DNA of 64,000 nt from Isoetes taiwanensis (GCA_021234155.1 JAJEKV010000095.1:2344606-2408605), one strand, 5' to 3'; positions 34,429 through 46,901 are shown, counted from the first letter of the stretch. The notes: generated by a model not told the origin, from the sequence alone. Program-made: numbers and translations.

Positions 34429-34576
34429 CTTCCATCCAGATGATATAAAATGGAATGAATACCTTCTATATTCATTCTACAAAATATATATATATATATA
34501 CTATTTAAGCACCCATGGTGTATAAATCATGCCCAGCAAGTGCTACTGCTGTTGGAAATAATTAATTCCTATCCCT
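34429..34576. repeat. Small insertion shared by two array units (copy 2)
   Basis: Homologue of 27408-27562 at the same unit position, with an (AT)n stretch near 34486-34500 and the same AATTAATTCCTATCCC right end. Confidence 0.7.
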
Positions 34577-34593
34577 ATGAACAAGCTCCTACA

Positions 34594-34669
34594 CTGGATG
34601 ATAGGATTCAACATATGCAGCAAAAGCCCACATGATTTCCTAGTCATGCCCACAACCACTCGCACATCA
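34594..34669 (-). pseudogene. tRNA-Ser relic
   Basis: Anticodon arm with one insertion; T loop lost its CG. Partner of 27579. Confidence 0.5.
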
Positions 34670-34892
34670 ATGCCAAGATGTGAATAATTTCATACTTCTT
34701 AGATCATTGAGATATTTAGGGAGGATAGGATTCTCTCATTCATGTGTTTGATGGTTGAAGAGCAAGACGGCTTCATCTCTATTTCTCACCCTATGGTGCA
34801 GGCACCCCCATTGTCTATGTTTAATAATGCATTAAACTCCTTCTTTTTGCCTTGCTACCAAGAACAAAATTAGAAGAGTTGAACTACTGTGA

Positions 34893-34963
34893 TGCATTGG
34901 CCGTAGAATCAACTTCTGGTTCAGACTGCAAGTGGTACTATTCTACCACTAGACCACCAATGC
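34893..34963 (-). pseudogene. tRNA-Gly relic
   Basis: Acceptor and A box kept; anticodon arm altered. Confidence 0.5.
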
Positions 34964-35387
34964 AATAAGTAATACAAATGAATACCCTTCCTTTTAATTA
35001 ACAAGCACATACAACAAACTCACCTCAAATGCATCTCTACAATCCAGTCTTCTAAAAAATATCGTGGGTCGTATTAATAAGGTAGAATGGTTGTTCTTCT
35101 AATAAGTCCAAACAAATGATTATGCTAGTATAAGTTTACAAGATTTTGCTCTTTAATCACCGTGGTTTTTCCATGCTTGAGCTTGATATCATAAAAATTG
35201 AAAGAATTAACATGTGAATGAGTAACAATGTTGAGTATCTGCAGGCCACTAATGGAGGCTATGTATAAACCCTAGAATATTGCTGGAAGAGTGCTGAGGG
35301 AATCCAATGACAAACTCTAAGTATTAATCGAATGGACGTATGTGATAGTAGGGACTATTATAAAATAATATGAACAAGCTCCTACAC

Positions 35388-35469
35388 ATGGATGATAGGA
35401 TTCAAACCTATGCAGCTTAAGCCCACATGATTTCCTCGGGTCATGCCCACAACCACCTCGACACATCCA
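35388..35469 (-). pseudogene. tRNA-Ser relic
   Basis: Anticodon loop disrupted (TTTCCTCGGGTCATG on +); C56 changed to U. Confidence 0.5.
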
Positions 35470-35719
35470 GCCAATTTTACATTTGGAATACTTCTATCTT
35501 CTTAGGATCATTGAGATATTTAGAGGATAGGATTTGGCTAGTCATTGTTCTCTCTCACAGGATGTTTGATGGTTGAAGAGCAAGATTAGCTTCGATCTCA
35601 TTTCTCACACTATGGTGCAACTCCATTGCTCGCTATCCTTATGTCATCAACATGGTTTAATGCATTAAATCTCTTTTTGCCTTATGCCAAGAACAAAATT
35701 GGAAGAGTTGAACCACAGA

Positions 35720-35789
35720 TGCATTGGCTGAGAATCAAACTCGGTCCTGCACTGCTGCAGGTACTATTCTACCACTAGACCACCAAATG
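35720..35789 (-). pseudogene. tRNA-Gly relic
   Basis: Acceptor mispaired at its 5' end (CCAAATGG on +); anticodon arm altered. Confidence 0.5.
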
Positions 35790-36204
35790 GCCAAGTAATA
35801 CAAAATGAATACCTTCTTACTCAATGGCACATACAACAAATCCCAATTAAATGCATCTCATAATCCAGCGTCTCAAGAAAAAATATTATCGCGGGTCGCT
35901 AGAATGCTGTTCTTCTAATAAGTCCAAACAAATGATTATGCTAAGCATAAAGCTTACAGGATTTGCTCAATCACCGCGTTTTTCCATGCTTGAGCTTGAT
36001 ATCACAAAAATTGAAAGAATTAACATGTGAATGAGTACAATGTTGAGCATTCGTGTGCTACTAATGGAGGCTATGCATAAACCCCAGAATATTAAGGCCA
36101 AGTGGAAGAGTATGTGAGGGAATCAATGACAAACCTAAGTATTAATCAATGGACGATGTGATAGTAGGGACTATAAAAGATAATATGAACAAGCTCCTCC
36201 TACA

Positions 36205-36292
36205 CGTGCGGATGATAGATTCAAACTATGCGAAGCCAAGCCCACATGATTTCTGGTCATGCCCACAGCCAATCGGGCCTCATTAAATCCAT
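36205..36292 (-). pseudogene. tRNA-Ser relic, U33 lost
   Basis: Anticodon loop CCAGAAA; D arm and acceptor degraded. Partner of 31198. Confidence 0.5.
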
Positions 36293-36555
36293 CTATGACA
36301 TCCTGAATACTTCCTATCTTTCTTAGATCATTGAGATATTTAGGAGGATAGATTTGGCTAGTCATTTGTTCTCTCTCATCGCGGATGTTTGATGGTTGGA
36401 AGAGCAAGCATTATTTCATCTCATTTCTCACACTATGGTGCAATCGCATTGCTCGCTTATCCTTTTTTATGTCATTATCAAATATGGTTTAATGTATTAA
36501 ATCTTCTTTTGGCTCTTGGCGCCAAGAACAAAAAATTGAAGAGTTGAACCACAGA

Positions 36556-36628
36556 TGCATTGGGTCGAGAATTGAACTCGGTCTGTAATTTCATGGCAGG
36601 TACTATTCTACCACTAGACCACCAATGC
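36556..36628 (-). pseudogene. tRNA-Gly relic
   Basis: 73 nt; acceptor good, anticodon stem interrupted (GTAATTTCATGGCAGG on +). Confidence 0.5.
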
Positions 36629-37023
36629 ACAAGTAATACAAATGAATACCTTCTTAATTAACAAGCACATACAACCAACTCAATCAAATGCATCTCATAT
36701 CTTGGTCGCATAATAAGGTGCAGGAATGGTTGTTCTTCTAATAAGTCCAAACAAACGATTATGCCAAGGCATAAAGTTTACAAGATTTGCTCAATCACCG
36801 TGTTTTTCCATGCTTGAACTTGATATCATAAAAATTGAAAGAATTCAATATGTGAATGAGTAACAATGTTGAGCATTCGTGCCACCAATGGAGGCTTTCA
36901 AGTGCATAAACCCTAGAATACTGGAAGAGTGCAGAGGGGAATCAATGACAAACTCTAAGTATTAATCGAATGGACGTGATGTGATAGTAGGGACTATAAG
37001 ATAATATGACCAAGCTCCTACAT

Positions 37024-37102
37024 CGGATGTGATAGGATTCAAACCTATGAAGCCAAGCCCACATGATTTCCGGTCATGCCCAATAATCACTGGACAAATC
37101 CA
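37024..37102 (-). pseudogene. tRNA-Ser relic
   Basis: Anticodon loop changed (TTTCCGGTCATG on +); acceptor broken. Confidence 0.5.
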
Positions 37103-37353
37103 CTAATTTACATCCGAATACTCCGATTCTTCTTAGATCATTGAGATATTTAGGAGGATAGATTTTGGCTAGTCATTTGTTCTCTCATTCTGATGTTTGA
37201 TGGTTGGAAGAGCGTGACGGGGTTTCGATCTCATTTTCACCCTATGGTGCAATCATTGCTCAGCTTTATCCCAGGTTATTATCAACATGGTTTAATGCAT
37301 TAAATCTTCTTTTTGCCTTCAAGAACAAAATTGAAGAGTTGAATTACTGTGGA

Positions 37354-37428
37354 TGCATTGCCGAGAATCAACTGGTCTGTACCAAGTGGCAAAGGCAATT
37401 ATCTCTACCACTAGACCAACCCAATGCA
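37354..37428 (-). pseudogene. tRNA-Gly relic
   Basis: Multiple insertions, including one in the A box (TAGACCAACCC on +). Confidence 0.45.
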
Positions 37429-37853
37429 CAAGTAATATAAATGAATACCTTCTAATTAACAAGCACATACAACCAACTCAATCAAATGCATCTCATAATC
37501 CAGCTTCTCAAAAATATCTTGGTCGTGATAATATGTGCAGAAATGGTTGTTCTTCTATTAAGTCCAAATGAACGATTATGCTACAAGTATAAAGGGACAA
37601 AAAGATTTGTGGCTCAATCACCGCGGTTTTTCCCATGCTTGAACTTGATATCATAAAAATTGGGAAGAATTAACATGTGAATGAGAATAATGTGGGTCGG
37701 TGCATTGGTGTGTGCTTGCACTAATGGGGGCTGGTGCATAAACTCTAGAATATTGCTACTGCTGGAAGAGTGCTTGGGACTGACCACAAACTCTAAATAT
37801 TAATCAATGGACGCATGTGATAGACCATAAAATAATATGAACAAGCTCCTACA

Positions 37854-37933
37854 CGTGGATGATAGGATTTTCAAACTCATGGTTAAAAGCTCCACATGAT
37901 TTCTAGTCATGCCCACAACCACTGCACATCCAC
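37854..37933 (-). pseudogene. tRNA-Ser relic
   Basis: Anticodon loop CTAGAAA kept; T and variable arms broken. Confidence 0.45.
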
Positions 37934-38165
37934 GCCAAAGATCCGGAATACCGTATATTTCTTAGACTGGAGATATTTTGTGAGGATAGGATTTGCCTTC
38001 TCATTCTGATGTTTGATGGTTGAAGAGCAAGATAAGCTTCGATCTCATTTCTCACCCTATGGTGCACCGATTGCTCAGTTATCCTTATGTCATTATCAAC
38101 ATGGTTTAATGCATTAAATCTTCTTTGCTCTTGGCGCCAAGAACAAAATTAGAAGAGTTGAACTC

Positions 38166-38231
38166 ATTGCATACGAATCTAACTCGGTCTGTACTACAGT
38201 GTACCATTCTACCACTAGACCTCACCAATGC
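38166..38231 (-). pseudogene. tRNA-Gly relic, last in array
   Basis: Acceptor 3' half lost; A box TAGACCTCACC (on +) damaged. About 320 bp later the array ends at 38554. Confidence 0.45.
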
Positions 38232-38554
38232 ACAAGTATTACAAATGAATACCTTCTAATTAACAGCACATACAACAAACTCAATTAAATGCATCTCATA
38301 ATCCGCTCAAGAAAAACTATCGTGGTTTCCATAATAAGGTGTAGGAATGGTTGTTCTTCTAATAAGTCCAAATAAATGATTAAGTGCCAAGGCATAAAGC
38401 TTGACAAGATTTGCTCAATCACCGTTTTTCCATGCTTGAACTTGATATCATAAAAATTGAAAGAATTAACATGTGAATGAGTAACAATGTGGAGTATCTT
38501 CGTGCTACTTCAATGCTGGAAGAGTGCTTAGGGAATCAATGACAAACTCTAAGT

Positions 38555-41500
38555 GAGAAAATCAGAACACGCTTTGGTTTATCTTTTTTTTTTGGTACTT
38601 TTGATTCATAAATTACCTTCTCAGATATCTTCTTCATTCTCGCTACGCATCGCAGGTGTGATGTATTGATAACATTTGAGGACCGTGGGTCGGTGGGAAA
38701 AAAAAGTGGACACGCCATCAATCAACGCCAATTTCTTTTGAATTCTTGTTCTTTAGATTCAAACTCGTTTCCTGATTTGATTCATCAAAGAAATCACCGC
38801 TTGATCCTAATTTGTTCTCTCAAAATTGCTGGCCTTGTAGAGTGTCCAGCAATATCTGGATTCCTCATCCTTTTCTATGCATGGATACAAAATTTTCACC
38901 GTTTCTAAAGCAGATCATAGAATCACCTGCGGGTTTTTAATTGGATCATCTCGAGCTTTGGGACAGCTTCTCTCCTTTATTCTCAATCACCTCTTCCTGT
39001 GACAATTGCTTGAGCTCTAATACTCATAATTGTACCATCTTCTTGCAGAATTTGAAGCCGTAGATGATTGGAAGTTTAAAAGTAGGAATTTACAGGAAAC
39101 AAGAACATCTCAGCAACTGCAACTTTTCAGGTACATTGTGGATGGACAGAGAACAAAATTATGGTCAAAATTTTCTAATGATTCAGCTTAGATTCAATTG
39201 CGGTTCTCAGTACTCCGGCACTTTATAGTATTTCTATCCCTTTAAGTCAAGTTAGATAGAAATATTTTCCTGATCTCTCTCTCATTTCCTTTAGCCTCCA
39301 TAGCTCCTGGATGTATTTCCCTTTTTGCATTTATGGCTTAATTTCCCCAAAAAAATAAACTTTTTCAAGGCCCGCCAGCCCTAAATTCAAATTCTCTTCT
39401 ATCCTCTCATAATTTCATGCTCCTTCCCTCGCTCAAAGGGACGCCTTTCTCTCTCGCTATGCATTCCACCTTGATCCATCTAAAAATTATTAAATTTGGG
39501 AATTTTGCTAACCAAGAACCTCTCGTCAAAAGAAATGCATCATTTCAGCCATTTGTTCAACCGGGACACACTCTAGCTTTGGACCAAAGGGGATCCCAAA
39601 CTTTACCAAGATTGGATGCAAAATGTAAAATTTTTACCTTTTATTTTAATGTAATTAAAGACAACTTTACAATTATCTCAGATGAACAACTTGCCTCCAG
39701 TTTGAATACCAACAATCAAGAGCCCCTACAAATATCCAAATTTTCAGAGGTATTATTCACCCTAACTCACCTTTGATTGCTTCCAAAATTGAATCTTTAT
39801 CCAAAGTTGTTGCTGTTGTCAAAGTGGATTCATAAGTTAAAAAATAGAAAAGTTAGACCATCTCTTGAGGCTACACAAGGGTATTGTCATAAACTCTATT
39901 TTACTGGTTAAATTTCCCCCTTACATTATGGTGGAAATGTGGCTGCTCCAGGACTTCAAATTATCTACTGAAGCTTTCATTTCACCACCGTGATACATTC
40001 CAAGTTTCTTTCCTAAAATGAATGCCACCGCCTCCCAACAAATTCAGAAAATATCATATTGCTTCTGTCTCTAAGGAGTGAATTAAGTCCCATTTCATCG
40101 AATGAGGGATTGCTTTTCCTCCATTTTTAACTCCATTGGCACCTACCTTTACCATCAATATTCCTCATTCAAACCTCCCAAGTGCTTCATACAGTTGACA
40201 TCACTCAAAGTCATCCCCATCAGCCATATCATTCTTTTGACTTTTTGAAAGACATCTACCTTTACATCTTAGATGGGTAGGTTTACTAAAATCACAAGGT
40301 CAGAGTTGTAACTCTAGACATAAGATTACATTGAATGCTTCCTTCCCGACAAGGAAACAAATCATAATGATCTTTCAGGAAAAAGGAATTGCTATCTCGA
40401 GTAATCCAAACAAATAGGCATTAACATACAAGTTCAAAAATGTTCCACCTCCTCAAAAAGAATGGAGCAAAGTAAATGGCAAAAGTATAGAAGAATTCCG
40501 TAAACAAAGGAAGTCAGAACTCTGGCAATGTACAGTAGTAACAATAATGATCCTCTAATACCCCAACCACCTTCGTAATCAATTCAACTTGACAAGCATA
40601 TGGGAATAAATGTTCTAAAACAAAGGAATTTCTTCAAGGAAAATCACTAGTTGAAGATATTGAAAAGCTTTCAGCTCTGGAAAACCAGGCAGCAAATCTG
40701 AGTCAACAAATGTATCATCTCAAGGTGTTTCACACATAAACAAGCAAACATTGAGTACAAATGTAAACATGCTCAATGTATAAAGGCAAGGCACCACCTC
40801 TGCCTCCAAGAATTGATCTCCACAGACTTACTGTCATCCTAAAGGATTCTAAGAGCAACACCAGCCATCAGAATATTTATCAAGCAAAACTTCTGAGATA
40901 TTCCAGCTGAAACAAAGGATCTCACCCCAACTACATCAAAAACATAACCTAGACAGAAGGTTTGATTGGAGTTTCACTCATCAATGAAAAAGGTATTGAA
41001 TATCAAGGAAACATACAGATGGTTCCACAAGTGCATATGTCTCCTCACAAAAATATGGATATCCGTGACAATGAAATATGCTGCATATTGACAAGGACCT
41101 CAAGTGACATAGAAGTGTCAAACTCTTTTTGCCATTCTGGTGCATAGAGCATCGACGATCTCGTGACAGCATTAATTATGCATCGCTATATGCAAATGTC
41201 TCAACTTGCAAACTCCCCCATCACACTCTTGGCCCCCTATTACATCAAACATTCACTCCATCCTCTACCACTACACTCTCAATTCGAAATAGGATTCTGC
41301 AGCCCTCCTCAAGTATATTGACTATGTTGATATCTCACACTCAACTCTCACACTCTTCTAAAACTTCAGCCATTTCCAGATAGCTCAGCAGCCAGCTGTG
41401 AATTAGAGTCAGCTTATAGTGGCGTATATATTGCTGGAAAAGGTAAATGCATAAGGTGCCGTAATCCCCCTCAAAAATATGTCATTTGACTTGAAGGGGA

Positions 41501-42121
41501 TGATATGAAAAGGCTAAGGATATATCAAATGTTTGGGGAACAAAATTTATGGTGTAAGTGATTCTCAAGAGTAAAACAGAGATATAGGAGTACAATGCCA
41601 ACATGACAAGGAGAAACAAACAGACGCTTACTCAAACATGCATCTCCATGTGATTCAACACACACCTTCAGCAAGTTAATCCCGTAAAAGATCTTTCCAT
41701 TATAAATTTGAATCTAATTTGATGGTCAATAACTTATTAGAGATAATATTATACTGACTCCATTAACAATACTTCTATGGGGACTTACACAACCTCATTG
41801 TTGCAAAATCAAAAATTCGCAATGCTCTCACTATGAAATTAATCAGAGATTACGGACTCTAAGATTTAGACCTCGCATAAAGAGAATGCCCTCTCACACC
41901 ACACTTATCCCAACACCGGAGAAGGCCTCCTCGATAATGATATTCACCTGAATGCTCACATCGTGATAAGACTTCGTTGATCACTTCATCGCTAAAAAGA
42001 TCAAAAAGAAAAAGGCAAACATAATTTGTCTGTTCTATAATACCCCCTAGCCTACTAGGCTTAAATCCAAAAAGCTGCCGTGATTTCACCGACTTCAAGG
42101 TTGCCTTTTACAAATTTAACC
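38555..42121. other. No confident gene between the array and the LINE endonuclease
   Basis: AT-rich, mostly non-coding by inspection. A 119-codon plus-strand frame at 39417-39776 matches no family I know. It lies where a LINE ORF1 would be, and KCIRCRNPP near 41450 could be a remnant zinc knuckle. Both are weak. A splice-acceptor-like TTCTTGCAG near 39048 precedes a short protein-like piece. Confidence 0.4.
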
Positions 42122-42900
42122 ATGAAGATTCTAGTTGGAATCTAAGAGGCATAAAGGGCTCCACTCTAAAAAGGAGACGCAGCCATTTCCCAAATTAGGA
42201 GTTATGATGCAGACATCATTCAGCTTCAGGAGCTAAGGCTCCTCAGCCTTTGAGTGTCTAATTCAGATTGGATTGGTCCGTGTTTTTCCTCCACATGGAT
42301 TGGAAGCTAACCTGAACTCCTCGTGAGGGCTCCTCCGTGATTATTTTGAGACACCTAATCTATATCATCTCTGCCCATACTAGTCTCTTGCGTAATATGG
42401 TAATCAGTAATTTTGCCATAATGACCTAAATTTGGTGTGATAAATGTTTATGTTTCTATTGAGTCGCAGATTCAGAGCCAACACTTGGCTCAATGTAAAC
42501 AACTATATTGCATCCTCAAAGATTGTGATACTGGATTGGCGGTAAGTGTAGGACTTAATAACACCCCTACATGGGATTTGAAAATTGGGAAAATCTCAAC
42601 ATGTCCTCTCGGGTTGAAAGAACTCAATGGGACTTCAAATGCTTGACAGCCATTTTCTTCAAAGATATCCCATCTTCCACTCAGCTTACACTTGGTCTAA
42701 TAAGCAAGAAGGGAGAGGCAAATGGTAGCATATTGTGCACCTCTAATAAAAGTTTTACATAAACAAATACCTCTATAATGAGATATGGAATAATTGTCTG
42801 GTTTATAGTGATGAGTGTACTTCAATATCTGATCACCAGCTCCCGGCTTCATAACCAATCTTATGCTTTCCATCAAAAGGCATGGTAATACACCTTTCAA
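42122..42900 (+). pseudogene. LINE endonuclease (APE-type) domain, decayed
   Basis: Begins with MKILVG, the usual start of plant L1-type ORF2. With frameshifts it continues to DIIQLQELRL, which corresponds to the conserved D-I-[IV]-x-L-Q-E-[TL] endonuclease motif near residue 35. A SDH motif at 42828-42836 corresponds to the conserved catalytic SDH near the end of the domain. Stops and frameshifts throughout make it a pseudogene. It would have nicked target DNA to prime reverse transcription. The reverse transcriptase follows on the same strand. Confidence 0.75.
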
Positions 42901-43539
42901 GTTGAACCAAGTACTCCTAGATTCTCAATCCTTCTCAGAAGATTACATTGCATACAGTGCCACTCTTCCCAAGGTCAGATCTTACAAATTCTATGAGAAC
43001 CTTCTATGCCAATATTAAAAATTCAAAGGTCTCGATTAAAATAACAATGGTCAAAAGAATTTTCATGATATCAAGTGTGTGCGTAAAAACAAATCTTATC
43101 TCATAGAAATGAAGGAGGTTAGAATCAATCAGCAAAATGACCCCTTCCAATATTGAGCTTCATAGAAAAGAAGGAAGTCTAGAAATGGTACTTAAAACTA
43201 TTGAAGAGCTAGAAGCTAAAGGAGCTTCATCGTGCGTAAACTAAAAAAAATACTTACCCAACATGGATCATGGAAAACTCAAGGTTCTTTTACAAAGTTA
43301 AGCGTCTAGACTTATGAAAAAGTCACCTTTATCTCGGGCCAATGATGTTACAACACCATCACAGATCAAAAAAGAAATTTCCAACTTCTTCTCGCCGAAC
43401 TATGCAAAATTTTTCCAACCCTCGCATAATCATGTCGATCAGAAGCTAAATCTTTCACTCCATTTGATTGAAACTAATGGTTTACAAAGTAACATTGCTA
43501 TGACCCCCTGTAATGGAGTGCAATTCCAATGTTGAAGCA

Positions 43540-44850
43540 GATTTTCTCCACTTTAAAAAGCCTTGGGTAAAAGGCAAAAGTCTGTGTCCTCGGCGGGGTT
43601 ACCCCCAGAATTTTTTATTAGATTTTGGGAAATTCTTAAAGATGATTTTGTGCATATGATTAAAGGCTTCGAACTCGAATCACCCTTCTATATCCTTCTC
43701 TTCATCTGGCCTTATTACTCTAATTCCCAAGGCTGACAACTCAACCTTTCTCCCCGACCTGAGGCCTATTCCTCCTCACAAACTCCACCTATAAGGTTTG
43801 TGCCAAAATCATAGCTACAATAGGATCAAATCTCATCTCCAAGATAAAAGTTAGGCTTCTGAATCAATCCGCCTTTCCCTCCCAACAAACAGCATTCATC
43901 CCCGATAACTACATTGCAGCCATGGAGGGGAATGCAATCGAATAATCTTACTAAGCAAAATTGCATTCCTCGCTTCAAGCCAGATTTCTCCAAAGCTTTT
44001 GACACCGCTAGGGTGGAACTTTTAGAATTTCCTTCTCTTCAAAAGCTTATTTCAAAGAAAAAGATCATTGCTTCTTATTTTGGGCCCAAATCTTATCCTC
44101 AACTCAACCGTCTCCAATAATGGTTCCCCTGTGCTATTTTTTCCTCTTGCTCGAGGGGCGGTATTGCGGATGTCCCTTAGCACCTTATCTCTTTCCTCGG
44201 GTCAGAAGCAGTAGATGTTTAACTAGAGTGATCAATTACCATCAATCTATGGGGGTCATGGCTGACTAACCTTCCGTAGACAATACAACCAACTGCCTAT
44301 TCTTCAATATGCATGGACTGCTCACCAAAAATGATTCTAGCAACATTGCCAATTTTCTCCACATCATTCGCGAGTCTTTGAGCTCTAAGGTCACAAATCA
44401 ATCTAAATAAATGTACTATCATTGAGATATGAACAACGGCGGTACTGTTGGTATCAAAATGCATTAGATCAACTGAGACAACTAGCCTTTTTAGGTATGC
44501 CTCCTCGCTCTCAATCCCGCTTAAAAGAGTTATGGTCTCCTCTATAGTTGCAAAATTAGAATAGGCAACTATGCAATTGTCTTCTTCCTCAAGTGTGGAG
44601 AATAATACTGCTACCCACCATTGCTGCTCTCAAGCATTTATTATTCTCGCCTTCTTGGCTCCCAAAGGCATTTATCAGCAAATTGAGAGAATTGTGAGAA
44701 ATTTTATCCGAAGAATCAATACACAGGTTAATCGGAATACTATCACCGTATAAGATACATGGTGTCTTGGTTGCAAAAATTTGACCCTTCAGGGTTTTGC
44801 ATTAGCTGAAAAATACATTTTGGAAATCATTATTCAATCATAAATAACCC
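43540..44850 (+). pseudogene. LINE reverse transcriptase domain, decayed
   Basis: Motifs in order over several frames: FFIRFWEILKDDF near 43612 (follows the KSPGPDG region, here degenerate), LITLIPKADN near 43715, DFSKAFD at 43983-44003 (first catalytic Asp), PLAPYLF at 44174-44194, and an AD remnant of the FADD motif near 44265. The C-terminal part continues to about 44850. Order and spacing match non-LTR retrotransposon ORF2. Many stops show it is inactive. Confidence 0.85.
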
Positions 44851-45013
44851 ACCATGTGGTCTTATCAAATATTGGTTATCTTGTACCACCCTAAAGGGCA
44901 TCCTTCAATCAGCCATAGTTTACCTTCTTCCTCGCCTTACAACTTGAACCTGCCCCATTACTTCCCTCTAATGAGAAGCGCTTCATTCCTCGCTTGGAAC
45001 AGAGCCACAAAAA

Positions 45014-46897
45014 TGTTGCCCCTTGAAGTGGCAAATACGAAGAAGAGATGAAGATATGAAGAAAATTCTAAGCATTGAGGAGCTATTAAGGAAAGTATCG
45101 TGCTGAAGAGAATCTAGGCCAGGTGAGTACCCCCTCGCCAAATCCCTTCTAGCCAAAACTAGCCATCCTTTTGATTTTTCCCAAATTTTTGAGCCTATCT
45201 CCTATTTTTCTTGAATTTCCTATCATAGCCAAATATGCTTCTAAAGATGCCTAAAAATCCAAAAATGCCAAAAATCTATACCTTGCCAAGTGGCATCCTA
45301 GTCATCATCCCAAAGTGCCAAAGATGTCAAAAAGTCAAGTAAAGTCAGTAAATGGAAAGCTAAAAAGGCACACTTTTCTAAAAATACCCCTTTAAGCACG
45401 CCATCAAGAGTCAAAATGCTACCCAGGATGGCTAAATTTGTTCAAAAAAAATGCTTTGTCATCCAACTTTGGTTATATCTTGCCACTTCACAAAATCATG
45501 CCACCTCATCAAAAAATATCAAGGGCATTTAAAAATCGAAAATTCACTTAGGCAAAAAGTTTCTCATGTTTGACTTTTGCCACATCATCCTTCACTATGC
45601 CAAGTCATCATTTCATCATGTCACCATCCATTGCCCAGTCACCATTGATTCACCTTTTAGCCAAAAAATCAAAGTGCTATTTTTCAAAATTTGACCACAT
45701 CATCTTGTAGCCCCAATGAAATATGCCACCGCACAAAAAACTCCCTAAAAAGACCCTATATAGACCTTTAAATTCCACTTGGGAATCGTGCTCCTTTGAA
45801 AAATATAAAAATTGTCCTATTCTACCGGACGCAGATTCCTTCCCCACTAATCATTCTCCACGCGGCTCACCCAGCGCAGTGTGGGCGGTGGAGGCACCAA
45901 TCCCACGCGGCAAAGACATCGCCAATTTAAAAGTTTGCGGATTGGGCTATATATCCCCTCGGCTGATCTTTCGGGATTTTGGCCTCGCGGGATATATCCA
46001 TTAAGAAAAAAAAATTCGCCAAGATCCATTAGGGTTCTATGATTCTCTCCCGCCAGCAATTTGAGTGATGCGCAGCGCTTCAGCCTCGATCATAACCGAA
46101 TTTCCCTCGAACCAATCAATCATGAAGAAGATGTTGAATTAATAGAGATCATGCCAAGAACAGTAGTATTGCCTATTTTGGGAAAAAAGAGTTCGTGAGC
46201 TACATGCATAAATTGAGCTCTAACCATCTCCATACGTGTCTATAAAGACGCATCCTAGCCGTATTCTCTACACCAGGAGAGGAGATTTTTGATTAGAAAC
46301 CCGCCTTGTTCTTGAAAAGCCAAGATTCGGAAGTTCGATACAAATTCATTTCGTGAGTGATCGAATGGATTACCTCGACAAAGGTATTATGTTCCTAAGA
46401 TAATCCGAGAAAAGTTTCTTGAGCACCATGGTGTTTCCCCTTCAATCGACAGTTTTTTTCAAAAATTAGGTTTTCCCATTTACTGTCACCCATTTCTCGC
46501 TTAACTTTTGCCAATGTAATTCCCATCAATCTTTATCAACAAAATGAGTTGGAAATCAATTCGCTATCTCGAGCATATCTAGATTTAGCTAAATTGATAG
46601 CTATCCCTTAATTTATTCAAAAATTCATCCAGATTCAAAGCAAAGCTTCGTCTCAGATCCCCAAGTTTTTCTTCAATCATTTCTTACTCACTTTTGTTGC
46701 GTAAAAACCTACCATACACCCTCGCATTCACATATCACCTCATTTCCTCACATTTGCACCTCTTTTCTCATCTTTCACATCCCCTCACCACATCCTTGGC
46801 TCGCGACCCTAAACACAGACCTTGCAAGTATCTTAGGAAATCCCACACTTAGAGATTTGTGCATCACAGTTTTTGCAAGGACTCGTGAAAGACAACA
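45014..46897 (+). repeat. 5' LTR
   Basis: 1884 bp starting TGTTGCCC and ending GACAACA. It matches 61300-63109 along its length with many small indels. A TATA-like CTATATAG at about 45757 probably marks the promoter. Confidence 0.9.
45757..45764 (+). promoter_or_regulatory. Putative LTR TATA box
   Basis: CCCTATATAGACC is kept in both LTRs (also near 62000), supporting a promoter role. Confidence 0.45.
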
Positions 46898-46901
46898 TCT
46901 T

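Larger units (their letters stand above)
2517..38554 (-). repeat. Tandem array of tRNA-Ser(AGA)/tRNA-Gly(GCC) units
   Basis: A unit of about 775-830 bp is repeated head to tail about 25 times between insertions: 2517-2813, 5693-8590, 10744-13297, 14600-16171, 23336-29069 and 31087-38554. Read on the minus strand, each unit has tRNA-Gly, about 205 bp of spacer, tRNA-Ser, then about 410 bp of spacer. Typical Ser-to-Ser distances are 774, 777, 819, 826, 805, 807 and 816 bp. Subtype A has AACAAACTCAATTAAATG, GGAGGCTATGC and GATAGTAGGG. Subtype B has AACCAACTCAATCAAATG, GGGGGCTATGC and GATAGGG. Copies right of about 26.6 kb are most decayed. The array ends abruptly at 38554. Confidence 0.95.

Noticed and set aside
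2517-38554. CRISPR array or protein-coding tandem repeat
   Set aside because: The 800-bp period, plant-type tRNA genes and lack of conserved frames rule this out.
45723-46059. Open frames of 70-93 codons at 45.7-46.1 kb
   Set aside because: They lie within the 5' LTR and are not conserved as open frames in the 3' LTR.
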